Positions 15,910 to 23,182 of a stretch of 64,000 nucleotides of DNA are shown here, piece by piece. This DNA comes from Paenibacillus roseus (GTDB taxonomy: Bacteria; Bacillota; Bacilli; Paenibacillales; Paenibacillaceae). Position numbers and translations under genes: made by a program. The notes under the pieces are model-generated. The model had not been told where the DNA came from, ran no database searches, and worked only from the letters and a program-made list of their open reading frames with translations. Each line of letters begins with the position of its first letter. Within the stretch, counting starts at the first letter, position 1. The stretch spans positions 580,686 through 644,685 of the forward strand of contig NZ_JAELUP010000103.1 of assembly GCF_016424485.1 (NCBI RefSeq), in the 5' to 3' direction.

Positions 15910-16908
15910 ATGGTCGATAAAAAATGGACGGCTATGGCGGCAACGCTGCTGCTATTCGGATTTGCGGCAGCTTTTCAAGGCGGTATCGCTGATTATATTC
16001 AACAATTAAAGAACGGCAATAGAATCGAGACGGCGTATGCGGACGCGCCTGCGGAGGCCGGAAAAGCAAAGGGAGAGCTGGATTCCCTGTACGAACAAAT
16101 CAGCAGAGAAGCAATCAAGCGCAGAGTGGCCCCGGTGAATGCAACTGTCGATCGGGTATGGAAGGCGATTCCCGGTTATAATGGGCTGGAAGTTGACGTT
16201 GAGGAGACCTATCGTCTGGCCAAAGCGTCGCCGGAAGCGCCAATCCGATATCAGTATTACGAGGTTGAGCCAAAGGTCAAGCTTGAAAATTTGGGCGAGC
16301 ACCCGATCTACAAAGGCAATCCGAATAAGCCAATGGTCTCTTTTATGATTAATGTGGCATGGGGCAATGAATTTTTGGAACCCATTCTAAAGACGCTCAA
16401 GGAAGAGAAGGTAAAGGCAACTTTTTTCTTGGATGGCAGCTGGCTGAAGAAGAACGTCGAGCTTGCCCGGCGTATCCAGTTGGAAGAGCATGAGCTGTCC
16501 AATCATGCGTATTCCCACCCGGATATGAGCCGGTTGGGAAGGGAGGCGGCCTATCAGCAGATTTCCAAGACGGAAGCGCTGCTAAAAAGCGAGCTGAATG
16601 TAGCCAACAAGTGGTTTGCCCCTCCTTCGGGCGATTTCAATCAGATGACTGTGAAAGTAGCCGCTGAGCAAGGTCTGAAAACGGTATTGTGGACGCTGGA
16701 TACTGTAGACTGGAAGAAGCCGCCGGCCTCAAGCATTGTACAAAAAATCCGGCTGCGCATAGAGCCGGGGGGACTGATATTGATGCATCCGACGGCATCC
16801 TCCAGCGAGGCGCTGCCGGGCATGATCCGCGAGATACGCAAGAAGGGGCTGACGATCGGCACAGTAAGCGAAACTCTCTCCGAGAAGCGGGTACCCGAAG
16901 TTGAGTGA
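15910..16908 (+). CDS. ylxY: Sporulation polysaccharide deacetylase family protein (YlxY)
   Basis: 332-aa protein with an N-terminal membrane anchor or signal (MAATLLLFGFAAAF) and a NodB-like domain from about residue 145. The usual first catalytic motif (TFDDG) is replaced by MINVAWGNE, so the two metal/base aspartates are absent. The HxxxH metal motif survives as HAYSH. RFAPPSG-like KWFAPPSGDF and a terminal LILMHPT follow. I recall the same lack of aspartates in B. subtilis YlxY, so this is probably a family trait; activity on peptidoglycan is doubtful. AAAGGA precedes ATG 15910. The SigE-like promoter suggests mother-cell expression. Confidence 0.88.
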   Translation: MVDKKWTAMAATLLLFGFAAAFQGGIADYIQQLKNGNRIETAYADAPAEAGKAKGELDSLYEQISREAIKRRVAPVNATVDRVWKAIPGYNGLEVDVEETYRLAKASPEAPIRYQYYEVEPKVKLENLGEHPIYKGNPNKPMVSFMINVAWGNEFLEPILKTLKEEKVKATFFLDGSWLKKNVELARRIQLEEHELSNHAYSHPDMSRLGREAAYQQISKTEALLKSELNVANKWFAPPSGDFNQMTVKVAAEQGLKTVLWTLDTVDWKKPPASSIVQKIRLRIEPGGLILMHPTASSSEALPGMIREIRKKGLTIGTVSETLSEKRVPEVE

Positions 16909-16929
16909 GCACCATAATTCTGATATAGT
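16901..16929 (+). promoter_or_regulatory. SigA-type promoter for mlpA-dut
   Basis: TTGAGT, a 17-base spacer, TATAGT; 4/6 and 5/6 matches with ideal spacing. The -35 overlaps the last codons of ylxY. It ends 28 bases before the mlpA start. Confidence 0.65.
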
Positions 16930-16957
16930 GGTATCATTGATTTGAGGAGGGGACCTG

Positions 16958-18223
16958 ATGAAGAAATATACATTAAAGAATGGACTGCGTGTGGTTGTGG
17001 AAAATATCCCGACCTGCAGATCGGTTTCCTTTGGCATATGGGTAAAAACGGGATCACGTAACGAAACACCTGATAACAACGGGATTTCACATTTTATAGA
17101 GCATATGCTGTTTAAGGGCACAAGCCAGCGCAGCGCCAAGGATATCGCCGATTTGTTCGATGGTATCGGAGGCAATGTGAATGCATTTACATCCAAGGAG
17201 TACACCTGCTATTTTGCGAAAGTGCTGGATCAGCATTTGCCGCTTGCAGTAGAAGCGCTTGCCGATATGTTCTTCGAGTCGCAATTTGATGCAGAGGAAC
17301 TCGCCAAAGAGAAAAATGTCATTCTGGAAGAAATCTCGATGTATGAGGATACGCCAGATGACAAGGTGCATGACGAGGCGTCCAGAGCGGCGTTCGGTGT
17401 CCATTCTCTTGCCTATTCCATTCTCGGGCTGGAGGAACGTCTGCTGGACATGAGTTCCTCAGATTTAATCAATCATATGAAATCCTGCTACCGCGTCGAC
17501 AATACCGTCATCAGTGTAGCAGGCAATGTAGAGGATCCGGCTGTGCTCGAGCTGCTTACCCGCTATTTCGGCGCATTCGATAACACTGGAGCTGCCGAGT
17601 CGACTACATTACCCGTGTTCCAGAGCGATTATTTGTTCCATTCGAAACAAACGGAACAGAATCATATTTGCATCTCATTCCCGGGCTGTTCCATTTCGGA
17701 CGAGAAGCTTTACGCGATGATTTTGCTGAATAACGCCATTGGCGGCGGCATGAGCTCGCGCCTGTTCCAGGAGATTCGCGAGAAGCGCGGTCTAGCATAC
17801 TCTGTGTACTCCTACCATACCTCGTATGCCGATACAGGCCTCTTCACAATCTATGCGGGGACTGCGCCGAAGCAGACCAAAGATGTGCTCGATCTGACTG
17901 TAGAGATGATGGGTGACCTGGCGGTTAACGGGCTGTCGGCCGCTGAGCTTCATCGCGGCAAGGAGCAGCTCAAGGGAAGTCTGATCTTAAGTCTGGAGAG
18001 TACGAGCAGCCGTATGAACCGAATTGGCAAGAACGAGTTGATGCTCGGAAGACATTATACACTGGATCAAATGCTGGAGCGGATTGATCAGGTTACGGAT
18101 GCCGATATACGTGAAATTACAAGCCGGATGCTGTCTGTTCCGTTTGCTGTGGCAATGGTAGGCGCGAGTGATGATGCAGCGGCGGGATTAAGGAGAGATT
18201 CACTTGTTTCAAGTTCAAATTAA
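16958..18223 (+). CDS. mlpA: M16 family zinc metalloprotease (MlpA/YmxG)
   Basis: Insulinase/mitochondrial-processing-peptidase type protease, 421 aa. The inverted zinc motif HFIEHMLFKGT (HxxEH) is near residue 46, with the third ligand in the EKNVILEEI stretch about 75 residues on. The second M16 half (GGGMSSRLFQEIREKRGLAYSV) is near 264. No signal peptide is visible, so it is probably cytoplasmic. GAGGAGGGG precedes the ATG. In B. subtilis the homologue also lies between pnp-ylxY and the dipicolinate genes. Confidence 0.93.
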   Translation: MKKYTLKNGLRVVVENIPTCRSVSFGIWVKTGSRNETPDNNGISHFIEHMLFKGTSQRSAKDIADLFDGIGGNVNAFTSKEYTCYFAKVLDQHLPLAVEALADMFFESQFDAEELAKEKNVILEEISMYEDTPDDKVHDEASRAAFGVHSLAYSILGLEERLLDMSSSDLINHMKSCYRVDNTVISVAGNVEDPAVLELLTRYFGAFDNTGAAESTTLPVFQSDYLFHSKQTEQNHICISFPGCSISDEKLYAMILLNNAIGGGMSSRLFQEIREKRGLAYSVYSYHTSYADTGLFTIYAGTAPKQTKDVLDLTVEMMGDLAVNGLSAAELHRGKEQLKGSLILSLESTSSRMNRIGKNELMLGRHYTLDQMLERIDQVTDADIREITSRMLSVPFAVAMVGASDDAAAGLRRDSLVSSSN

Positions 18224-18647
18224 ACGACTTCCCGGAAGCAACGGTCTTGACCTGCCTCGCAAAATGTCACAGGCAGCCAGCGGTTTTGACTTGCAAGCTG
18301 CTGTCGAAGAGCCTGTCACACTGGCTCCCGGTCAGCGCATATTGATCCCGACCGGATTTGCGTTAGCCATGCCAATAGAGCTGGAAGCGCAAATTCGGCC
18401 GCGCAGCGGCCTGGCGTACAAGCATGGCATTACGTGCCTGAACTCACCGGGGACGATTGATGCCGATTATCGCGGTGAAGTGAAGGTATTGCTCATTAAT
18501 TTGGGTCAGGAGCCGTTCGTCATTAACCGCGGCGAGCGGATTGCCCAGATGGTCTTCCAGACAGTGCCGCAGGTTCAACTGGAAGAAAGAGAAGAATTGT
18601 CCGATACGGTACGCGGCAGCGGCGGCTTCGGTCATACGGGCGTATAA
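18204..18647 (+). CDS. dut: Deoxyuridine 5'-triphosphate nucleotidohydrolase
   Basis: Trimeric dUTPase, hydrolysing dUTP to dUMP and pyrophosphate. 147 aa. All five motifs are recognisable: AASGFDLQAA, PRSGLAYKHG, LNSPGTIDADYRGEVKV, RGERIAQMVFQ and the C-terminal GSGGFGHTG arm. The start is TTG with AAGGAGAG six bases upstream, giving a 20-base overlap with mlpA and suggesting coupled translation. In B. subtilis a different small gene (ymxH) occupies this position. Confidence 0.95.
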   Translation: MFQVQIKRLPGSNGLDLPRKMSQAASGFDLQAAVEEPVTLAPGQRILIPTGFALAMPIELEAQIRPRSGLAYKHGITCLNSPGTIDADYRGEVKVLLINLGQEPFVINRGERIAQMVFQTVPQVQLEEREELSDTVRGSGGFGHTGV

Positions 18648-18703
18648 GCCGCTGGCGTGCAGCGTTCTCCCGCAATTATAGGCAATAATCCCTTTAAATA
18701 AGC

Positions 18704-18741
18704 AAGGCAAGGCAGATTTGTTTCCTGCTTTGCCTTTTTTT
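18704..18741 (+). terminator. Rho-independent terminator after dut
   Basis: AAGGCAAGGCAG pairs with CTGCTTTGCCTT (12 bp, one G-T pair), followed by seven T. It separates the vegetative mlpA-dut unit from the sporulation gene dpaA. Confidence 0.9.
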
Positions 18742-18747
18742 GTTTTT

Positions 18748-18776
18748 CACCCTCCTTTGGGCTGCGGCATAGGATA
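18748..18776 (+). promoter_or_regulatory. Candidate SigK promoter of dpaAB
   Basis: CACC, 16 bases, CATAGGATA. This matches every specified position of the B. subtilis SigK consensus (mACm, 16, CATAnnnTA). The B. subtilis dipicolinate operon (spoVF) is SigK-controlled, so position and known regulation agree. Confidence 0.75.
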
Positions 18777-18812
18777 ACGTATATTTGGTGCGCGAGAAAG
18801 GAGTGAAGCGAT

Positions 18813-19712
18813 ATGCTGACGGGGACTCATGTTCTGTTGCTCGGCGGGGATGCGAGAGCGCTGGAGGTTATCCGCAAGCTGGCTGAGCTTGATGCGGCTG
18901 TTACTTTGGCAGGATTCGACGGTTTGCATACGCCGTTCGATGGCGCCGTGCATGCGGAACTAACGGAGGAGCTGTTTGAGCGGGTCGATGCTCTTATACT
19001 GCCTGTTGTCGGGACGGATGACAATGGGGAAATAACGGCTGTATTCAGCGATAGGGAGTTAAAGCTGACTGATGCGCATGTATCGCGCCTGCCCAAGCAC
19101 TGCAAGGTTTATACCGGGATGGCAAAGCCGTATCTGCGCCAGTTGTGCAGCAAGCACGGGCTTGAGCTAGTCGAGTTGCTGGAGCGCGATGATGTGGCCA
19201 TTTACAATTCGATACCGACGGCAGAGGGCGCGATAATGATGGCCATTCAAAATACGGACATCACCATCCACGGGTCAAATTCGGTCGTGCTCGGAATCGG
19301 AAGGACCGGCTTTACGATGGCAAGGACGTTGCAGGGATTAGGGGCAAAAGTTCAGGTTGGAGTAAGGCGTGTGGAGCACTTTGCACGTTCTGAGGAGATG
19401 GGGTTAAATCCTTTCTATATCAAGGATTTGCAGCTGCATGTTGGCAACATTGACTTGCTTTTTAATACAATTCCGACTATGATAGTCACAGCACAAATTA
19501 TTGCGAAAATGCCTTCACGCGCTGTTATTATCGACCTGGCTTCCAAGCCGGGCGGTACGGATTTCCGTTTTGCTGAAAAACGTGGAATCAAAGCGCTGCT
19601 GGCCCCCGGACTCCCGGGCATCGTCGCTCCCAAAACTGCTGGACGCATACTTGCGGACTGTTTAAGTCGGTTGATTTTGGATGATGTACGATTACGGGGG
19701 GATGGACAATGA
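18813..19712 (+). CDS. dpaA: Dipicolinate synthase subunit A
   Basis: Together with DpaB makes dipicolinic acid from a dihydrodipicolinate precursor in the mother cell; the product fills the spore core with calcium. 299 aa. The N-terminal LLLGGDARALEVIRKLAELDA is family-typical, and a Rossmann NAD(P)-binding motif (VLGIGRTGFTMARTLQGLGA) lies near residue 162. AGAAAGGAGTG precedes the ATG. It overlaps dpaB by four bases and is preceded by a SigK-like promoter. Confidence 0.95.
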   Translation: MLTGTHVLLLGGDARALEVIRKLAELDAAVTLAGFDGLHTPFDGAVHAELTEELFERVDALILPVVGTDDNGEITAVFSDRELKLTDAHVSRLPKHCKVYTGMAKPYLRQLCSKHGLELVELLERDDVAIYNSIPTAEGAIMMAIQNTDITIHGSNSVVLGIGRTGFTMARTLQGLGAKVQVGVRRVEHFARSEEMGLNPFYIKDLQLHVGNIDLLFNTIPTMIVTAQIIAKMPSRAVIIDLASKPGGTDFRFAEKRGIKALLAPGLPGIVAPKTAGRILADCLSRLILDDVRLRGDGQ

Positions 19713-20308
19713 GTTGGCAGGGAAAAACGGTCGGGTACGCTTTATCGGGCTCCCATTGTACGTTTGCGGAAGTAATGCCGCAAATCAAACGATTTATTGA
19801 GGCAGGCGCAAACGTCATTCCGATTGTTTCAAATACAATCATGACCACCGATACTAGATTCGGCAAATCGGAGGATTGGCAGGAGCAACTCAAGCAGTTG
19901 ACCGGCAATGATCTGATTTCTACGATCGTCCAGGCGGAACCGCTAGGACCATCCAAACTGATTGATGTGTTTGTTATTGCCCCATGTACGGGCAATACGA
20001 TAAGCAAACTTGCCAATGCCATGACCGATGGCGCCGTACTGATGGCTGCGAAGGCGCAAATGAGAAACCAGCGGCCGGTTGTGCTGGCGGTGTCGACCAA
20101 TGATGGTCTTGGACTCAATGCGGCGAATATCGCAAAGCTGCTTGCTGCAAAGCATATTTATTTCGTGCCATTCGGCCAGGACGATCCTGTCCGCAAGCCT
20201 AATTCCCTGGTGGCCAGAATGGAGTTAATAGTTGAAGCATGTGAAGCCGCTCTGGAAGGCAGACAGCTTCAACCGATGCTGGTAGAGCGTTTTAATGATA
20301 TAAGCTGA
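19709..20308 (+). CDS. dpaB: Dipicolinate synthase subunit B (flavoprotein)
   Basis: 199-aa flavoprotein of the UbiX/Dfp fold, subunit B of dipicolinate synthase. It opens with GYALSGSHCTFAEVMPQI (the usual GSHCT motif) and contains VIAPCTGNTISKLANAMTD, the flavin-binding loop. The four-base ATGA overlap with dpaA implies translational coupling. In B. subtilis asd follows directly; here a 371-base stretch without a recognisable gene follows. Confidence 0.95.
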   Translation: MSWQGKTVGYALSGSHCTFAEVMPQIKRFIEAGANVIPIVSNTIMTTDTRFGKSEDWQEQLKQLTGNDLISTIVQAEPLGPSKLIDVFVIAPCTGNTISKLANAMTDGAVLMAAKAQMRNQRPVVLAVSTNDGLGLNAANIAKLLAAKHIYFVPFGQDDPVRKPNSLVARMELIVEACEAALEGRQLQPMLVERFNDIS

Positions 20309-20679
20309 ACAACATCATGCAAATCCGGCAACGACTGCGATAGGAAGAACCTTTCAGCGGTCTGACACGAAAGTCTTGTTCATCGACGTTACTGCAACTT
20401 GCGTGTTGCGTGCGTAGTCTTGTCGTATATGGTCATCATGTTCGCATACCTCCGGCTATCGAACCAGCCGGCAAACTTGAAGCGCTTGCCGGCTGTATGT
20501 GCTGCGAACTGGACAACGGACTCGGACTGAAGGAATGGATCATATCCGACGTTTTTTGCTCAAGAAGTCGGCCGGAAGCGGCTTCGGCATGCAGAGCACA
20601 TTGCCAGCGGGTACACCTCTGGCTTGCAGTAGCGTAAAGTGGATAAAAGCTTCTTTTACGTTACGGAGGAAACAGCCAC
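20309..20679. other. 371-base gap where asd is expected; no recognisable gene
   Basis: An open frame of 75 codons (20410-20637, GTG start) has no good ribosome-binding site, and I do not recognise the product; it does not resemble any part of aspartate-semialdehyde dehydrogenase. Inside it CAGCCGGCAA (20465-20474) pairs perfectly with 20486-20495 around an 11-base loop. Near 20330-20349 a 20-base patch (GCGATAGGAAGAACC core) resembles the core of the dispersed repeat (16/20). A weaker inverted repeat (CGTAAA / TTTACG) lies about 20 bases before dapG. Confidence 0.6.
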
Positions 20680-21897
20680 ATGGCGATTCTGGTTCAAAAA
20701 TTTGGCGGCACCTCTCTTTCGACAGCTTCTGCAAGAGAGAGGGTTCTTGCTCATATTGAGAGAGAGAGACAGGCTGCCTATCAGCTTGTTGTCGTTGTAT
20801 CGGCAATGGGACGCAAGGGCGAGCCTTACGCAACGGATACTTTGCTTAATCTGGCGGCCGGAAGCGGACAGGCGCAGATTCCTACACGCGAAAGGGATTT
20901 GTTGATGGGCTGTGGAGAGATCATATCGGCTGTCATGATGTGCTCACTTTTACATGAGCGGGGGATTCCTGCTGTGGTGCTAACCGGAGGTCAGGCCGGG
21001 ATCATTACCGATGCCAAGTTTGGCCAAGCAAAAATTGTCGAGTTGAAGCCGCAAGCAATCCTGAAGCATTTGGCCGAGCAATCCGTCGTCATTGTTGCCG
21101 GATTTCAAGGACGAACAGCAGATGGGGAACTGACAACGCTTGGGCGCGGCGGCAGCGACACTTCCGCCACCGCTCTAGGGGCAGCTTTGTTGGCAGAGCG
21201 GGTGGATATTTATACGGATGTGAACGGCATATTGACCGCCGATCCGAGAATTGTGGAGAATGCGAAGCCGCTATCCGTCGTCGGATACGGAGAGATTTGC
21301 AATATGGCTCGACAGGGAGCAAAGGTTATACATCCTCGGGCAGTAGAAATTGCACAGCAGGCCGGGGTGCCGTTGCGTGTCCGATCCACCTTCTCGAATG
21401 ATGAAGGCACGCTCGTCACCTACATGGACGGATCCCCCAATGTAGCGGTCAAAGATCGGCATGTAACCGGAATTGCCCATGTTGAAGGGGTCACCCAAAT
21501 ATCCGTACAGGCACAGCCGGATAAGGATTTTGACGTTCAATTGCAGGTATTCCAGGCGATGGCGAGCCATCAGATCAGCGTGGACTTCATCAACGTCAAC
21601 CTAGGCGGTGCAGTCTATACCGTATTTGATCATGATGCCAAGCAGGCGATGGCTGTTTTGCAAGCTATCGGCTATGAACCGAAAGCAGTAACAGGCTGCG
21701 CGAAAGTATCGGTTATTGGCGGCGGCATGAACGGTGTCCCCGGAATTATGGCCCGGATTGTAGAGGCGCTGGCGGAGAAAGATATTCCGATTCTTCAATC
21801 GGCGGATTCCAACAGCACGATCTGGGTATTGGTGCGGCAAAATGATATGGTTCCGGCGCTGAGGGCGCTGCACGCCAAGTTCGAACTTCATTTATAA
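20680..21897 (+). CDS. dapG: Aspartate kinase (DapG type)
   Basis: Phosphorylates aspartate, the first step of the lysine, diaminopimelate and dipicolinate pathway. 405 aa. The kinase domain has VQKFGGTS at residues 5-12, VVVVSAMGRKGEPYATDTLL, GRGGSDTSATALGAA and TADPRIV; two ACT domains follow (GIAHVEGVTQISV and CAKVSVIGGGMNGVPGI). It matches B. subtilis DapG (aspartokinase I, inhibited by diaminopimelate) more closely than LysC by motif wording. GGAGG precedes the ATG. It pairs with dapA just downstream. Confidence 0.93.
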   Translation: MAILVQKFGGTSLSTASARERVLAHIERERQAAYQLVVVVSAMGRKGEPYATDTLLNLAAGSGQAQIPTRERDLLMGCGEIISAVMMCSLLHERGIPAVVLTGGQAGIITDAKFGQAKIVELKPQAILKHLAEQSVVIVAGFQGRTADGELTTLGRGGSDTSATALGAALLAERVDIYTDVNGILTADPRIVENAKPLSVVGYGEICNMARQGAKVIHPRAVEIAQQAGVPLRVRSTFSNDEGTLVTYMDGSPNVAVKDRHVTGIAHVEGVTQISVQAQPDKDFDVQLQVFQAMASHQISVDFINVNLGGAVYTVFDHDAKQAMAVLQAIGYEPKAVTGCAKVSVIGGGMNGVPGIMARIVEALAEKDIPILQSADSNSTIWVLVRQNDMVPALRALHAKFELHL

Positions 21898-21974
21898 AAT
21901 TATAGAAGTTGCACTATTCATAAACGGTGAGGTTTTTTCCTCATTATCATATTTAATAATCGGAGGACGTCAAT

Positions 21975-22838
21975 ATGGATTTTGGAAGATTAGTGACCGC
22001 AATGGTAACCCCGTTCGACACGAAAGGTCAAATTGATTGGGAAGCAACAGGACGATTAATTGATTACTTAATAGATGAGCAGCAAAATGATGGTATCGTC
22101 CTTGCCGGAACAACAGGTGAATCGCCTACACTTTCTGATGAGGAGAAGCTGGAGCTATTCCGATTTGGCGTGCAGCGTGCAGCGGGCAGATGCAAGATCA
22201 TTGCGGGAACGGGCAGCAACAATACGGCCGATTCCATCCATTTGACGCAGGCAGCTGAAGAGACGGGCGTGGATGCTTTGCTGCTGGTAGCGCCTTACTA
22301 TAATCGTCCGAACCAGGACGGATTGTATCAGCATTTCAAGGCTGTTGCCGAATCCACGAAGCTTCCTGTAGTTCTATACAATGTACCGGCTAGAACCGGC
22401 ATCAGCTTAACCCCGGAGACCACTTTGCGGCTCGCTGAGCTGGACAATGTGGTAGGTACCAAAGAATGCGCGTCTCTTGAAGTAGTGACGCAAATTGTTC
22501 ACGGCGCTCCGGAAGGCTTCCACGTATACTCCGGTGATGACGGCGCCGCTCTGCCGGTTCTCGCAGTGGGCGGACATGGGGTTATCAGCGTAGCCAGCCA
22601 TATCGTCGGCAAGGAAATGAAGCACATGCTAAACGCTTATCTGAGCGGGGATGTGAAGGCAGCAGCCAAACAACATCAGCAGCTTCATCCAATCTTCAAA
22701 GCTTTGTTCTCTACAGTGCCGAACCCGGTTGGAATTAAATTTGCGCTGGAGTCGCGAGGCGTTACTGTCGGTGGTGTGAGACTGCCGCTGGTATGGGTGA
22801 ATGAAGAAGAGGCAAACGCTCTGAAGCAAGTTTTTTAA
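21975..22838 (+). CDS. dapA: 4-hydroxy-tetrahydrodipicolinate synthase
   Basis: Condenses pyruvate with aspartate semialdehyde, the branch point to diaminopimelate and dipicolinate. 287 aa, TIM-barrel aldolase. Visible are GTTGESPTLSDEEK (pyruvate site), GTGSNNT, APYYNRPNQDG, the catalytic Tyr near 135 in YNVPARTG, and the Schiff-base Lys near 162 in VGTKECAS. CGGAGGACG precedes the ATG. It lies 77 bases after dapG with a small GTGAGG/CCTCAT inverted repeat between. Confidence 0.96.
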   Translation: MDFGRLVTAMVTPFDTKGQIDWEATGRLIDYLIDEQQNDGIVLAGTTGESPTLSDEEKLELFRFGVQRAAGRCKIIAGTGSNNTADSIHLTQAAEETGVDALLLVAPYYNRPNQDGLYQHFKAVAESTKLPVVLYNVPARTGISLTPETTLRLAELDNVVGTKECASLEVVTQIVHGAPEGFHVYSGDDGAALPVLAVGGHGVISVASHIVGKEMKHMLNAYLSGDVKAAAKQHQQLHPIFKALFSTVPNPVGIKFALESRGVTVGGVRLPLVWVNEEEANALKQVF

Positions 22839-22857
22839 ACTTGCAAAAAGACCTGTG

Positions 22858-22904
22858 AAAACGGCTGCTGTCCTTTTCAATGGACGATCGCAGCCGTTTT
22901 TTTT
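22858..22904 (+). terminator. Rho-independent terminator after dapA
   Basis: AAAACGGCTGC pairs with GCAGCCGTTTT (11 bp), with an inner GTCC/GGAC pairing, followed by a T run. Confidence 0.93.
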
Positions 22905-23049
22905 GGCAGAGAATTCCCTTGCATGAGGTATAAATTTTAACGGGTTACCTCAGTTTATATATAAAGGAAAGTCCGGCTGCGAAAGATGGAACTGCCCTTG
23001 GTTGTCCTTATTTATATAAGGGCCATAGAGGCGGCTTCTAATTCTTGAA
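22905..23049. other. Intergenic stretch with inverted repeats before the RNase J gene
   Basis: TGAGGTA (22924-22930) pairs perfectly with TACCTCA (22946-22952). CCTTAT (23006-23011) pairs with ATAAGG (23016-23021), and GCCCTT (22995-23000) could alternatively pair with AAGGGC (23018-23023). No open frame is credible. If a promoter lies upstream of these, they could be part of a structured leader; this is not shown. Confidence 0.4.
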
Positions 23050-23053
23050 TGAC

Positions 23054-23088
23054 TTGACTTGTGTTTTGACAATTTTATCATGTATAAT
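23054..23088 (+). promoter_or_regulatory. Overlapping SigA-type promoter candidates of the RNase J gene
   Basis: TTGACT, 16 bases, TATCAT; and overlapping it TTGTGT, 18 bases, with a perfect TATAAT ending at 23088. Either would give a leader of about 90 bases before the TTG start. Confidence 0.6.
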
Positions 23089-23182
23089 GATTTCAAGTGA
23101 CTGAGTGCGGCAAATAAAAAATATTGAAAATTGAATAAACGTTTGGATCGACGTTGAACAACTTTAGGAGGTATAGATACAC

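Noticed and set aside
20410..20637. 75-codon frame before dapG as a remnant of asd
   Set aside because: No piece resembles aspartate-semialdehyde dehydrogenase in this or the other frames I read, and there is no good ribosome-binding site.
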